From: Verrucomicrobia bacterium S94 | Lineage (GTDB): Bacteria; Verrucomicrobiota; Kiritimatiellia; Kiritimatiellales; Pontiellaceae | NCBI GenBank assembly: GCA_004299845.1 | Contig: CP036201.1 | Span: 3,038,001 to 3,102,000, forward strand | Direction of reading: 5' to 3' | DNA: 64,000 bases | Shown here: one piece after another, positions 18,463-29,211 of the stretch | Layout: each line of letters opens with the position of its first letter | How positions within the stretch are numbered: position 1 is the stretch's first letter | Program-made: the position numbers and the translations under genes | The notes under the pieces: generated by a model | Database searches by the model: none | Seen by the model: the letters and a program-made list of their open reading frames with translations, nothing else | Told to the model about the DNA's origin: nothing

Positions 18463-19395
18463 ATGAAATGGTTTCTTCTGCTCATATGTATGCTCAATTC
18501 GAGTTGCACGTTGGCTTCATTACCAAAAGCGAAATATACAGTGCATGCAACCGATGCCGAAACTGGTTTGCCCATTACGAATGCTCTGGTTCGCACAGGG
18601 TTTGAACATCAATACGACCCGTGGGGCAACAGGCCCAATATAGTAGATCGGAGAAAAGAAGCTTTGGATGAAAATGGTTTTGTTACGTTCTCTGGAAAAA
18701 CATTGGGGAACGAATGGGGAGGTAATGTGCATGCCGAGGGTTATTACAGCCACGGGTTCGGCATGAAATACAAACATAACGTTGTTCTCAACCGCTGGGA
18801 GCCCTGGAACCCGACTTTTGAAGTGAAGATGCGCCCGAAGAAGAATCCGGTGCCGATGTATCATAGAGAAGGTCATTGGAGTGCATTTAAAGTGCCCGAG
18901 TACGAAAAGCTTTTAGGGTATGATTTGGAAAAGCAGGATTTTGTTTCTCCCCATGGAAAAGGCTCAAAAGCAGATCTGTTTTTTGAATTTAAACGGGATT
19001 TCAAAAACTCTCAGAATTACGATGTTTCATGCAGGCTGACATTCCCTAATGAGCATGACGGCATTCAGGAATATTATTTTGATGAAACAATACGAAGCAG
19101 TTTCAAGTGGCCATATCTTGCTCCGACCAATAGTTACCGACCGACTGTCGAATGGCATTCAACTCGAAGTAATGCCGGGGCTATAAGCAATAATTTCAAA
19201 GAAAACGTGAATTATATTTTTCGGGTTCGAACACAGGTTGATGATGAAGGAAATATTACATCCGCCTGCTATGGGAAAATATCCGGTCCCTTCGGACTCG
19301 GATGGGCCGATTGGGCAAACTGGGTGTATTGGTTTAATCCTGTTCCGAACGAGCGGTCGCTGGAATACAACGGTGTAAATCTGCTGAAGAAATGA
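18463..19395 (+). CDS. Putative lipoprotein, second copy
   Basis: 310 residues. Signal peptide ending in LNSSC gives a lipobox-like Cys15. Same plan as the 16154 gene: ATDAETGLPITNALVR, LNRWEPWNPT, FPNEHDGIQEYYF, FNPVPNERSLEYNG. AAGGAGG before ATG at 18463 makes this start far better than the upstream frame opening at 18352, which overlaps the preceding gene. Its stop overlaps an ATG (ATGA), and a small barrel-like gene follows. The gene is intact although its lipase-like partner is truncated. Confidence 0.72.
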   Translation: MKWFLLLICMLNSSCTLASLPKAKYTVHATDAETGLPITNALVRTGFEHQYDPWGNRPNIVDRRKEALDENGFVTFSGKTLGNEWGGNVHAEGYYSHGFGMKYKHNVVLNRWEPWNPTFEVKMRPKKNPVPMYHREGHWSAFKVPEYEKLLGYDLEKQDFVSPHGKGSKADLFFEFKRDFKNSQNYDVSCRLTFPNEHDGIQEYYFDETIRSSFKWPYLAPTNSYRPTVEWHSTRSNAGAISNNFKENVNYIFRVRTQVDDEGNITSACYGKISGPFGLGWADWANWVYWFNPVPNERSLEYNGVNLLKK

Positions 19396-19406
19396 AGGGA
19401 TATTAC

Positions 19407-19862
19407 ATGAAGATCAAACTCCTTATGACGTTGATGATGTTTGCATTGGCCGGCGTTTCTACAGCTGGCGTTCCCGGGATACCGATTTTGAATATCAAGG
19501 CAGGATATCCGCAGAAACTGTCTGGAGAAGTAGGGTGGATTTTAGGACCTTCTCGTGACGGAGGCAGTTGGAACACCGAGTCGATGGGAGCATACGTATC
19601 CATAAGTCCGGGGATTGCGGGAACCAAACTTTCTGTCGGATATGCTGCACTTGACGTTAATATGATAGGTTGGGCAGGAGCTCGCTTATCGGCAAGCTAT
19701 CTGTACATCTATGATGATGTAGGCAAGTATGATGCGGAATCCCAATATCTGGGGCCTGAATATAATTTGAGCATTTTGTTGTTTACGGCCAATCTCGGAG
19801 TCTTATGGCCTGTAAATGGCGGTGATCCAAGGATCATTGCCGGAATTGGGGTCGGGTGGTAA
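19407..19862 (+). CDS. Small secreted beta-barrel-like protein
   Basis: 151 residues. Signal peptide about 1-20 (LMMFALAGVSTAG). The mature chain is rich in Gly and aromatic residues in alternating strands (LSGEVGWILGPS, GAYVSISPG, LSVGYAALDV, RLSASYLYIY), compatible with a small outer-membrane barrel; it ends IIAGIGVGW. ATG at 19407 has GAAGGGA six bases before it and is preferred to the ATG at 19392 that overlaps the previous stop. It closes the lipase/lipoprotein group on this strand. Function unknown. Confidence 0.6.
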   Translation: MKIKLLMTLMMFALAGVSTAGVPGIPILNIKAGYPQKLSGEVGWILGPSRDGGSWNTESMGAYVSISPGIAGTKLSVGYAALDVNMIGWAGARLSASYLYIYDDVGKYDAESQYLGPEYNLSILLFTANLGVLWPVNGGDPRIIAGIGVGW

Positions 19863-20021
19863 ATCCTGAGGACAATCCGGTTTTTAGAAGATGACTTCAG
19901 TTTTGCCTGTTATTTGTACTGCCGCAGTCTGGAGTCTGACAAGAAGCCGTATTGGTTTTGAATACTGACCCGCTTTTCTCCGCATAGGGAGTGGTCTTAT
20001 TGCCGGAATATTGTCCGATGA

Positions 20022-22616
20022 CTATGGACGAGTCATATGGCAGTTCACTTTTTGATGCAGTGCGTCGGCGATAATCCGAATGCCGCCGTTGCTGGGTGCC
20101 ACGTCGGCGGCGTCGATGACGCGGACGGTGTCTTCCCATTTTCCGGCATCGGGTACGAGTTCCAGCAATTTACTGGGTGCCGCTTCGAAAAAGGCGGTGT
20201 TGAGGAAGTTTTCTCCTTTGTCGGGGAAGAGTGCAAGATAGAGCATATTCATTTCGACCAGCTCATTCAGAAAATGGGTTCCGAGTGAAACATCTGGAAT
20301 GAGATTTTCATGCATAGCGACAATTTCACAGAGAATGGAGACCGTGTTGATGTCGCTGAACGAAACCGGAATGCCGAGCGATGGAGAGCTGGTTCCCCAA
20401 CGGCCGGGACCGATGATCATGGTGTTCGGAGCGTCTTTTTTACCGGCCCGGTTAATATCGCCGATAAGCCGGGCAATTTCGTGCCGGGTATGGACGGGCA
20501 GCTGCCCGTAGCGCGAGGGAACGACATAAATAAAACGTTCGATGGATTCAACCCGGCTCTGACCGACTACTGCACCGTGCGCTTCAACAATGCGGTCTTC
20601 ATCGGTCACATTGATTTCGGGGAGATCAATGGCTTCAGATCCCCGGGCCTGCAATGGGCGGCACTGCAATAGATTAATCCGATAGCTTCCGTCTTCCATA
20701 AAGTTGGCGGTGAACTCAATATCGACCGGATAATTATACGCTTTTTCCAGGGTATCGAGAAGGTCACGCATATCGGCCACGAAGTCGGTTTTATTCAGCA
20801 ACGTGTCGAAGGTCAGGATACGATAAGGCTTCGTTCCGCGCGGCTGACCGGGATCGATAGAGGAAAACATTTCGACGGGCAGGTTGTCGGCATCGCTGAT
20901 CAGGTCCATGAAATAACCGGAAACCTCCTGATTGGCTTCAAGATCGAGATAGTCGACGCGGCGCTGGGCATATTGCGCCACTTCATCAAAATTGGCTTCG
21001 GGACGTTTGTCCGGAGCGTTGAGGGCGACGATTCGGGTGTAGTCGTCATCCGCCCGGTCCACGGCGCGGGTGCCCAGACCGAAAACCAGACGAATGACAC
21101 CGGCCTGCGGATCAATGCTTTCATGCCAGGCGTAGGGATTGAACGAGAAACCGACTCCGGCCACCTCGGGATAGAAGCAGCGATTGTGCATGGTTCCGGA
21201 AACACGCATAACCAGCAGTGCCATCTGCTCATCGTTGTCCAGCATGCCGCGACGCGCGCGGTAGCGGAGTGCCTGCTCGCTCATTGAACTGGCATAGATG
21301 CGTTTAACCGCCGCAACAAAATCCTCCATCCGGCGCTCGCGCGGACCCTGGTTCACGCAGAAAACACTTTCATATTTACCGGCAAAGGAGTTGCCGAAGT
21401 TATCTTCAAGCAGCGAACTCGAACGTACGATGAAGGGAGACTGGCCGAAGTAATCGAGCATTTCATCGAACTGTTTCATAATATGTGCCGGGAAATCGCC
21501 GGTAATAATCCGGCGGCGGGCCTGTTCGGCTCCCTCCAGAAACTTATCCGGATCGCGCTGGTTCTGTCGCACCCACCAGATCCCGTTACGCACAAGAAAT
21601 GAGAAAAAGGCATCCGATCCGATAAAGAAAGAGTCCTGTGCTTCAAACAGATCGACAAAATGCGGACGGCTCTTTTTGACGATGGCCTGTGCCAACAGCA
21701 TACCGACGGCCTTACCGCCGATAAGCCCGGTTCCGATCATCCGCTTCCGGATATCCAGAATATCCTGCAGCGTGAAGTAGCGGGATATAAGCTTCTGCAT
21801 ACTTTCATCACGCGAAATCACCATCCGCACCAGCTGCTCATAAAGGGCTTTTCCTTTTTCCGGTAGATCCGGACGGTATTCCCCCGATTTAAGCAGTTCA
21901 CGCGCCTGAAGAAAGGAGGATTCCCAGAAACCGAGGCTGCTGTCGGAATGAAGTCCCGACCATTTGGCCGAGGTAAGAATTTCCGAAATAACGGCGCTGG
22001 AAGTGACCGGAAGAAACGCTTCGTTATGGCGCACATGCAGCATATTCATGGTGGGGGAATACCGGTGCTGCGCTTTGATCGGCCGTACATAGAGCTCGCC
22101 TTTATGGCGATAAACATCGAGAAAAAGCTGCGTGGTTTCCTGAATCGGACTGATCGCCAGCGAAGTATGGTAATTCCGGAAAATCACAAAGTAGGCGACC
22201 GCTTCCACGTCAAACAGATACGGGCAGGTAAGCATGAAAAAGTTGCCCAGCATCTCATCGGAATACCAGTCGATCGCCAGCCGGGAAAGACAGTCGAACA
22301 CATAAAAAGCACCCGATCCGTTTTTTTCGATAACACCGTGAATGGACGCAATAAAGCTCTCGAACCCCTCACCCGGATCAAACTCGTAAACCTCGGCCCC
22401 CTGCTCCGCCGTCACGAGTGCTTCATGGCGGGCAAAGCGGAAATAGATCAGCTTCCGGCCGTTTTTAACAGCGGCTTCGCAATACGGCGCAACCAGTTCC
22501 CGATACTCTTCAACCGAATCCACCTGCCAGACAATATTATCGCCGGCCAGCACCCCTTTCAGGACCCGGTCAAGCCCCGGCAAACCGGTGGTTAATCCTG
22601 CATCCATTGTACTCAT
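20022..22616 (-). CDS. KaiC-like domain fused to a PEP-synthase/PPDK-type ATP-grasp domain
   Basis: 864 residues. Residues 1-210 look like a KaiC/RecA-family domain (TTGLPGLDRVLKGVLAGDN) in which the phosphate-binding loop has lost the GKT (GDNIVWQVDS), so ATP hydrolysis there is unlikely. From about 290 onward it is a pyruvate phosphate dikinase/PEP synthase N-terminal domain: GLIGGKAVGMLLA, PFIVRSSSLLEDNFGNSFAGKYESVF, and LLQCRPLQ near residue 680. The phospho-His swivel and the PEP barrel of true PPDK are missing, so it is not a complete PEP synthase. It probably phosphorylates something using ATP, with a regulatory front domain. Convergent with the barrel gene; separate from nrpR upstream by 45 bases. 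Confidence 0.75.
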   Translation of the reverse strand: MSTMDAGLTTGLPGLDRVLKGVLAGDNIVWQVDSVEEYRELVAPYCEAAVKNGRKLIYFRFARHEALVTAEQGAEVYEFDPGEGFESFIASIHGVIEKNGSGAFYVFDCLSRLAIDWYSDEMLGNFFMLTCPYLFDVEAVAYFVIFRNYHTSLAISPIQETTQLFLDVYRHKGELYVRPIKAQHRYSPTMNMLHVRHNEAFLPVTSSAVISEILTSAKWSGLHSDSSLGFWESSFLQARELLKSGEYRPDLPEKGKALYEQLVRMVISRDESMQKLISRYFTLQDILDIRKRMIGTGLIGGKAVGMLLAQAIVKKSRPHFVDLFEAQDSFFIGSDAFFSFLVRNGIWWVRQNQRDPDKFLEGAEQARRRIITGDFPAHIMKQFDEMLDYFGQSPFIVRSSSLLEDNFGNSFAGKYESVFCVNQGPRERRMEDFVAAVKRIYASSMSEQALRYRARRGMLDNDEQMALLVMRVSGTMHNRCFYPEVAGVGFSFNPYAWHESIDPQAGVIRLVFGLGTRAVDRADDDYTRIVALNAPDKRPEANFDEVAQYAQRRVDYLDLEANQEVSGYFMDLISDADNLPVEMFSSIDPGQPRGTKPYRILTFDTLLNKTDFVADMRDLLDTLEKAYNYPVDIEFTANFMEDGSYRINLLQCRPLQARGSEAIDLPEINVTDEDRIVEAHGAVVGQSRVESIERFIYVVPSRYGQLPVHTRHEIARLIGDINRAGKKDAPNTMIIGPGRWGTSSPSLGIPVSFSDINTVSILCEIVAMHENLIPDVSLGTHFLNELVEMNMLYLALFPDKGENFLNTAFFEAAPSKLLELVPDAGKWEDTVRVIDAADVAPSNGGIRIIADALHQKVNCHMTRP

Positions 22617-22661
22617 CGTTCCTGCCTCTCTCCAGCCCGCACAACCGTATTCCGGCGCACG

Positions 22662-23669
22662 TCACTGCAGTGCAGCCAACCGGTTCTTCAGTTCAGTGTA
22701 ATGAAACAGATTGTTGAAATCGACCAGTCCGGACAACGCGCTGGAACGAATCCGCAGGCCGGTTTCCTCAAAAATCGACATCGGATTCAATCCGCCGATA
22801 ATCACCGCCCCAACCCGCTGAGGCCCCACCGGCACACCGTACAGACTCTGCCCGGGAGCCCCCAGGCAAAGCAGACTGCCAAGCCCCAGCGCCTCAAGCT
22901 GTTTTGAAATACTGTGCACCGCCTCGGCACTGTCGGCAGGAAATTCGCGGAAGCTGGCCCCGATCTGCCCGTTGCCCGTTGTAATTGCACCAAGATAATC
23001 GGCCATACCGCTACGGATGAAAACCACCAGCGGGTCAATACTCGTCCCGTCATAATGGATAATATCGGAAAAACGCACCGGCACCCCGTTATGCAGCTCG
23101 ATCAGACCGCCGAAACGCGATTTTGTCGGCACACCCCGGCGCAGTAAAACGCCATTCAGCGTGATTGAACAGACCGTACCAATGCCGACATGTCCCTCCG
23201 GAATGGTAAAACTGCCGCAACTCTCGCCAGGAGCAAAAAGAGCCAGCAGTGTTCCCATCGAATACCCTTTGGAAAAGACTTTCTCGATCAGTTCCCGACG
23301 TTCGCGGGTGAAGCCTTCCAGTGGAATGGCAGACACATTCACCACCACTGTACCGCGGCGTAAGGCCGGATCAAAATCCATCCGATACGCCATCGCATCA
23401 ATTTTTCCGGAAAGCAGTCCAACCCCCTCCAGCACCCGCGTGGCATCGGCTTCATGCTTACCTTTTTCCGTGATAATTCTTCCACGCCGTCCCATGTTTT
23501 CGGTAAAACCTTCCTCATCCAGTTCGCACAGATAAAGCCGTACCGAACGCTCGCTGATATCGATGCCCTGACTGACGAGCAACTCGGTAATCCGCGTGCT
23601 GCTGAGCACCTGACCGCTCCGGTTGAGCACATCCAGAATGGCCAGCCTTTTCTTCTCTCGTTTATCCAT
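22662..23669 (-). CDS. nrpR: NrpR-like nitrogen regulator
   Basis: 335 residues. Residues 1-65 form a winged helix (KRLAILDVLNRSGQVLSSTRITELL, SERSVRLYLCELDEEGF). The rest is the NrpR regulatory domain (DUF128): SAIPLEGFTRERRELIEKVF, IGTVCSITLNGVLLRRGVPTKSRFGG and IIHYDGTSIDPLVVFIRSGM. In methanogens NrpR represses nitrogen genes and is released by 2-oxoglutarate (established for archaea). GGAGGTGGCTTA precedes ATG 23669, so the longer frame from 23720 is rejected. It is divergent from gdhA, and the shared region has repeated TTATCGGC sites, suggesting it controls gdhA and itself. Archaeal proteins often have two regulatory domains; here there is one. Confidence 0.85.
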   Translation of the reverse strand: MDKREKKRLAILDVLNRSGQVLSSTRITELLVSQGIDISERSVRLYLCELDEEGFTENMGRRGRIITEKGKHEADATRVLEGVGLLSGKIDAMAYRMDFDPALRRGTVVVNVSAIPLEGFTRERRELIEKVFSKGYSMGTLLALFAPGESCGSFTIPEGHVGIGTVCSITLNGVLLRRGVPTKSRFGGLIELHNGVPVRFSDIIHYDGTSIDPLVVFIRSGMADYLGAITTGNGQIGASFREFPADSAEAVHSISKQLEALGLGSLLCLGAPGQSLYGVPVGPQRVGAVIIGGLNPMSIFEETGLRIRSSALSGLVDFNNLFHYTELKNRLAALQ

Positions 23670-23683
23670 TAAGCCACCTCCAA

Positions 23684-23706
23684 ATAACGGCAAATTTGCC
23701 GATAAC
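23684..23706. promoter_or_regulatory. Palindromic operator 1 in front of nrpR
   Basis: CGGCAAATTTGCCG at 23688-23701 is a perfect 14-base palindrome, extended on the right to GTTATCGGCAAA on the minus strand. Its plan CGGC-N6-GCCG resembles the GGAA-N6-TTCC operators of archaeal NrpR in length. A possible nrpR -10 (TTATAT on the minus strand, 23711-23717) would place the start of transcription on this site, which would fit self-repression. Confidence 0.6.
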
Positions 23707-23738
23707 TTTTCATATAACAAGGTTTTTTGAATTTTTTT

Positions 23739-23767
23739 TTGAGGTTATCGGCCGATTTAGCTATATA
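23739..23767 (+). promoter_or_regulatory. gdhA promoter with operator 2 in the spacer
   Basis: TTGAGG at 23739-23744 and TATATA at 23762-23767 have a 17-base spacer. That spacer is almost filled by TTATCGGCCGAT, a second copy of the NrpR-site core. A bound repressor would cover both promoter boxes. Assigned by pattern and by the repetition of the site. Confidence 0.6.
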
Positions 23768-23796
23768 TCTACCCTTTTCCGGCATATTCACGCTGG

Positions 23797-23807
23797 ATTA
23801 TCGGCAA
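23797..23807 (+). promoter_or_regulatory. Operator 3 downstream of the gdhA promoter
   Basis: ATTATCGGCAA repeats the site core in the same direction as copy 2 and 53 bases after it, close to five turns of the helix. It lies between the proposed transcription start and the gdhA ATG. Confidence 0.5.
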
Positions 23808-23827
23808 CCAATTGCAGTTAAAACTGA

Positions 23828-25186
<1,359 letters not shown>

Positions 25187-25234
25187 CGATACAACAGTCC
25201 GGCGGATTTCTCCGGAAAACCGCCGGAACATAAC

Positions 25235-25269
25235 TTCCTTTCCCGGCTTACGGGAAAGGAAATTTTTTT
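25235..25269 (+). terminator. Strong terminator after gdhA
   Basis: TTCCTTTCCCG and CGGGAAAGGAA form an 11-bp perfect stem with loop GCTTA, followed by A and seven Ts. A second hairpin with 8-bp arms (TCCGGCGG/CCGCCGGA) lies just upstream, after the gdhA stop. Confidence 0.85.
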
Positions 25270-25296
25270 ATTCAGTATGTTTACAGGGGTGTGATC

Positions 25297-26130
25297 ATGA
25301 ACCGGATAGTAGAAAAGAAACAACTTTCAGAAACCGTGTATTCCATGCGGATCGAGGCACCGGATATTGCCCGGGAACGCCGGGCCGGTCAGTTTATTAT
25401 TCTTCAACTGTGCGAGGATTTTGGTGAACGTATCCCGCTCACCATTGCCGATGCCGATGCTGAAGCCGGCACGATCACGCTGATTTTCCAGACCGTCGGA
25501 AAAACGACCCGGGCACTTTCCCAACTGAATGCCGGCGATAAAATCGCCGCACTCGTCGGTCCGCTGGGCACCCCGACGCATATCGAACATTTCGGCACTG
25601 TTGTTTGTATTGGCGGCGGTATCGGTGTTGCCCCGCTCCATCCTATTGCCCAGGCGATGAAAGCCGCCGGCAACAAAGTCATCATCATCATGGGCGCCCG
25701 CAGCAAAGAACTGCTTATTCTCGAAGACGAAATGCGCAGCATCGCCGATGAACTGATCATCTGTACAGACGATGGATCCGCCGGCCGCAAAGCCCTCGTA
25801 ACCGAACCGCTGAAAACCTTTTGCGAACATGGTCCTAAACCGGATCTGGCCGTAGCCATCGGTCCGCCCATCATGATGAAATTCTGTGCGGAAACCACCC
25901 GCCCCTACCAGATCCCCACCCAGGTTTCACTCAACACCATCATGGTCGACGGAACCGGCATGTGCGGCGGATGCCGCGTCACCGTCGGAAACGAAACTAA
26001 ATTCGTTTGTGTAGACGGGCCCGAATTCGATGGTCACCTTGTTGACTTTGACAATCTGATCAACCGGCTTGGCTCATACAAAAAACAGGAAGAAGAACAT
26101 AACTGCAGAATCGGACTCAGAGGCGAATAA
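25297..26130 (+). CDS. sudB: FAD/[2Fe-2S] subunit of an Nfn/Sud-type NADPH:ferredoxin oxidoreductase
   Basis: 277 residues. Ferredoxin-NADP reductase fold: flavin-binding AGQFIILQL, then the NAD(P) site VCIGGGIGVAPLHPIAQA, and near the end the cysteines MCGGCR and FVCVDG that hold a [2Fe-2S] cluster. The same chain is called NfnA, SudB or, loosely, a dihydroorotate-dehydrogenase electron-transfer subunit. With the next gene it forms the two-chain enzyme that links NADH, NADPH and ferredoxin by electron bifurcation, or reduces sulfur (established for the family). ATG 25297 is taken over GTG 25291 because AGGGGT is at a better distance. It ends two bases before sudA. Confidence 0.88.
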   Translation: MNRIVEKKQLSETVYSMRIEAPDIARERRAGQFIILQLCEDFGERIPLTIADADAEAGTITLIFQTVGKTTRALSQLNAGDKIAALVGPLGTPTHIEHFGTVVCIGGGIGVAPLHPIAQAMKAAGNKVIIIMGARSKELLILEDEMRSIADELIICTDDGSAGRKALVTEPLKTFCEHGPKPDLAVAIGPPIMMKFCAETTRPYQIPTQVSLNTIMVDGTGMCGGCRVTVGNETKFVCVDGPEFDGHLVDFDNLINRLGSYKKQEEEHNCRIGLRGE

Positions 26131-26132
26131 TC

Positions 26133-27617
26133 ATGACACATATTCCTCCGGAACAACTGGCAAAGACCGCCCTTTACTCACTGAAAAACATCCAGCAGCC
26201 CCTTTCACCCAAAGACCGCCTGGCTATTCCGGCGCAGGAAATGCCGACACAGGATCCTGTGCTGCGGCGGAATAATATGGAAGAGGTTGCACTCGGCTAC
26301 AGTCCCGAACAGGCAAAAGCGGAAGCAATGCGCTGCCTCCAGTGCAAAAATGCCCCCTGCATTTCCGGCTGCCCTGTACACCTCAACATTCCCGGTTTCA
26401 TTCAGGCCATTGCCGACGGCGACAATAAAAAAGCCATCAGTATCATAAAAGAAGACAGCCTTCTGCCTGCCGTCTGCGGCCGTGTCTGCCCGCAGGAGGC
26501 CCAGTGTCAGGCTCCCTGCACCGTAGGCAAAGCCCTTAAGTCTGTCGATAAAGCGGTCAACATCGGCCGGCTCGAGCGCTATGTAGCCGACTGGGAACGG
26601 AATAACTATTTAATTGAAACCCCGGAAATCAAACCCGACACCGGGAAAAAAGTCGGCATTATCGGCACCGGCCCCGCCGGCCTTACAGTTGCCGCCGATA
26701 TCCGGCGCGAAGGCCATGCTGTAACGCTTTTTGAAGCCTTTCATAAACCCGGCGGCGTAATGATTTACGGCATTCCGGAATTCCGGCTGCCGAAAGAAAT
26801 CGTACAGCAGGAAATTGACACCCTCACCGCCATGGGCTGTGAATTAAAAACCAACTTTGTCATCGGCCGTACCCGCCGAATTACCGACCTGCTGGAAAAA
26901 GACGGTTTCGATGCCCTTTTCATCGGCACCGGGGCCGGACTTCCACGCTTTATGAATATTGAAGGCGAAAATCTGGTGGGCGTCTATTCCGCCAATGAAT
27001 ACCTGACCCGTTCCAATCTCATGCGTGCATATGATAAAGCGCATGCCGACACCCCGATTTTCGAATCCGAAAAAGTTGCTGTACTCGGCGGCGGCAATGT
27101 TGCCATGGATGCCGCACGAACAGCTGTCCGGCTCGGAGCCAAAGAGGTCCATCTCATCTATCGCCGGACCGAAGCGGAAATGCCTGCCCGCGCAGAGGAA
27201 ATACATCACGCGAAAGAAGAAGGGGTTATTTTCCATATGCTGCAGAACCCCAAACGGATTCTCTCCGATGAAAAAGGCTGGGTCAGCGGCATCGAATGTC
27301 TGCGCTATGAACTGGGTGAACCCGATGATTCCGGACGACGCCGTCCTATTGCGATTGAAGGCAGTGAATTTGAGATCGAACTCGACACGGTTATCGTGGC
27401 GATCGGCAACGATTCCAATCCACTGATCCGACAGACCACCCCCGGCCTCGAAACCAATAAACGGGGCAATATTATCGTCGATGAAAACGGCAAATCCTCT
27501 ATCGACCGGATCTATGCCGGCGGTGATATCGTGCTCGGTGCCGCAACGGTCATTCTTGCCATGGGCGAAGGCCGCAAAGCCGCAGCGGCCATGAATAAAA
27601 TGCTGTCCGAATCATAA
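26133..27617 (+). CDS. sudA: Large subunit of an Nfn/Sud-type oxidoreductase (GltD-like, homotetrameric glutamate synthase family)
   Basis: 494 residues. N-terminal cysteine clusters (CLQCKNAPCISGCPV, then CGRVCPQEAQCQAPC) carry two [4Fe-4S] centres. The flavin fold is IIGTGPAGLTVAADI near 175 and the NADP fold VLGGGNVAMDAARTA near 315. Automatic pipelines often call this family NADPH-dependent glutamate synthase, but there is no glutaminase or FMN part. The directly preceding sudB gene points to NfnB/SudA. In this nitrogen block it could supply NADPH for gdhA or gltBD; that link is inference. Ends at a two-way terminator facing gltD. Confidence 0.88.
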   Translation: MTHIPPEQLAKTALYSLKNIQQPLSPKDRLAIPAQEMPTQDPVLRRNNMEEVALGYSPEQAKAEAMRCLQCKNAPCISGCPVHLNIPGFIQAIADGDNKKAISIIKEDSLLPAVCGRVCPQEAQCQAPCTVGKALKSVDKAVNIGRLERYVADWERNNYLIETPEIKPDTGKKVGIIGTGPAGLTVAADIRREGHAVTLFEAFHKPGGVMIYGIPEFRLPKEIVQQEIDTLTAMGCELKTNFVIGRTRRITDLLEKDGFDALFIGTGAGLPRFMNIEGENLVGVYSANEYLTRSNLMRAYDKAHADTPIFESEKVAVLGGGNVAMDAARTAVRLGAKEVHLIYRRTEAEMPARAEEIHHAKEEGVIFHMLQNPKRILSDEKGWVSGIECLRYELGEPDDSGRRRPIAIEGSEFEIELDTVIVAIGNDSNPLIRQTTPGLETNKRGNIIVDENGKSSIDRIYAGGDIVLGAATVILAMGEGRKAAAAMNKMLSES

Positions 27618-27640
27618 CCGGATTTCCAACCGGACAAAAG

Positions 27641-27683
27641 AAAACCCGGAGATTCCAGAATCTGGAACGCTCCGGGTTTTTAA
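27641..27683. terminator. Bidirectional terminator between sudA and gltD
   Basis: AAACCCGGAG and CTCCGGGTTT enclose an inner stem TTCCAG/CTGGAA with loop AAT. Five Ts follow on the plus strand and TTTTCTTTT on the minus strand, so it can serve both convergent operons. Confidence 0.85.
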
Positions 27684-27704
27684 ACCGCCCCATCCTACGG
27701 GGAG

Positions 27705-29192
27705 TTATGGGAGAACGGTATCCCCCATCAGATATTTATCCACTTCCCGGGCACAGCCGCGCCCTTCATTAATGGCCCAGACCACCAATGACTGACCGCG
27801 ACGGGCATCTCCGGCAGCAAAAACACCTTTAACATTGGTGGTATAAACTTCGTGCTCCGCTTTATAATTGGATCGCGGATCGCGCTCCACACCGAGCTGT
27901 TCAGCAACCGGATCCTCCGGTCCGAGAAAACCCATAGCAAGCAGGACCAGATCCGCTTCAGTACGCTTTTCAGTTCCTTCAATGGCTTTCGGCATTCTGC
28001 CTCCGTTACCATTGTCCACCCATTCCACTTCCACCGTGTGGATGGCAACCAGCTCGCCGGCATCGTTGCCTTCAAATTTTGTGGTCATAATGGAAAACGT
28101 CCGCGGGTCCGTACCCTGCAGAGCAATCGCCTCCTGCTGTCCGTAGTCGGTCTTAAGGTTGGCCGGCCACTGCGGCCATGGGTTGGAAACGCGGTTCCGC
28201 TCAACTTCCGGTTTCGGCATGATTTCGAGCTGCGATACCCGCTCGCAACCATGACGCAATGCCGTTCCCACACAGTCCGTACCGGTGTCACCGCCGCCTA
28301 TGACAATGACCTTTTTATCCTTGGCCGAAATGTAATTGCCGTCTTCGAGGTTGCTGTCGAGCAGCGATTTCGTATTCGCATGAAGAAACTCCATCGCAAA
28401 ATGGACCCCCTTCAGATTGCGTCCTTCCACCGGAAGGTCCCGCGGCTTCGTGGCACCGGTTGCAAGCACCACCGCATCAAAATTCCGTTTAAGTTCGGCG
28501 GCTCTGATATCTTTACCGACTTCGGTGTTTGTTTTGTAAACCACGCCTTCCTGTTCGATGATGTCGATGCGGCGCTGCATTACTTTTTTATCCAGCTTCA
28601 TGTTGGGAATCCCGTACATCATCAGGCCGCCGATCCGGTCAGCACGCTCAAACAGCGTGACATTATGACCGGCCCGGTTGAGCTGTTGGGCACACGCCAG
28701 CCCGGCGGGTCCCGACCCCACAATGGCCACCTTTTTATCGGTTCGAACTTCCGGCGGCTCGGGAACAACCCAGCCGTTTTCAAAACCTTTATCGATAATG
28801 GTGCGTTCGTTGTCGTGGATCGTCACCGCCGGTTCGTTGATCCCAAGGACGCATCCGGCTTCGCACGGTGCCGGACATACACGACCCGTAACTTCCGGAA
28901 AGTTATTGGTGTAGTGCAGACGATCGAGCGCTTCGCGCCAGCGGTTGCGGTAAATCAAATCATTCCATTCCGGAATGAGGTTGTTAATCGGGCATCCGCT
29001 GGCCCCGCCCTGCATCATTTCACCCCGATGACAGAACGGAACACCGCAGTCCATACAGCGGGCACCCTGCTCCCGGCAGGTCTGCTCATCGCGCAACACA
29101 TATACTTCATCCCAGTCCTTAACGCGCTCCTTTTCAGGACGCATAGGGTTGGTCTGACGAACGTACTCTAAAAATCCAGTTGGTTTTCCCAT
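27705..29192 (-). CDS. gltD: Glutamate synthase small subunit
   Basis: 495 residues. Passes electrons from NADPH through FAD and Fe-S centres to GltB. N-terminal cysteines [24 protein letters not shown] and [12 protein letters not shown] are those of the two [4Fe-4S] clusters. FAD site [15 protein letters not shown] and NADPH site [15 protein letters not shown] are both complete, and [12 protein letters not shown] near the C-terminus is typical. AAGGAG lies 8 bases before ATG 29192; a GTG one codon upstream is also possible. It follows gltB by 19 bases. Confidence 0.96.
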   Translation of the reverse strand: MGKPTGFLEYVRQTNPMRPEKERVKDWDEVYVLRDEQTCREQGARCMDCGVPFCHRGEMMQGGASGCPINNLIPEWNDLIYRNRWREALDRLHYTNNFPEVTGRVCPAPCEAGCVLGINEPAVTIHDNERTIIDKGFENGWVVPEPPEVRTDKKVAIVGSGPAGLACAQQLNRAGHNVTLFERADRIGGLMMYGIPNMKLDKKVMQRRIDIIEQEGVVYKTNTEVGKDIRAAELKRNFDAVVLATGATKPRDLPVEGRNLKGVHFAMEFLHANTKSLLDSNLEDGNYISAKDKKVIVIGGGDTGTDCVGTALRHGCERVSQLEIMPKPEVERNRVSNPWPQWPANLKTDYGQQEAIALQGTDPRTFSIMTTKFEGNDAGELVAIHTVEVEWVDNGNGGRMPKAIEGTEKRTEADLVLLAMGFLGPEDPVAEQLGVERDPRSNYKAEHEVYTTNVKGVFAAGDARRGQSLVVWAINEGRGCAREVDKYLMGDTVLP

Positions 29193-29211
29193 CACTAAAT
29201 CTCCTTACAAA

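Noticed and set aside
26133-27617. Call of sudA as the glutamate synthase small subunit
   Set aside because: A separate gltD lies next to gltB, and this gene is joined to sudB by a two-base gap; Nfn/Sud fits better.
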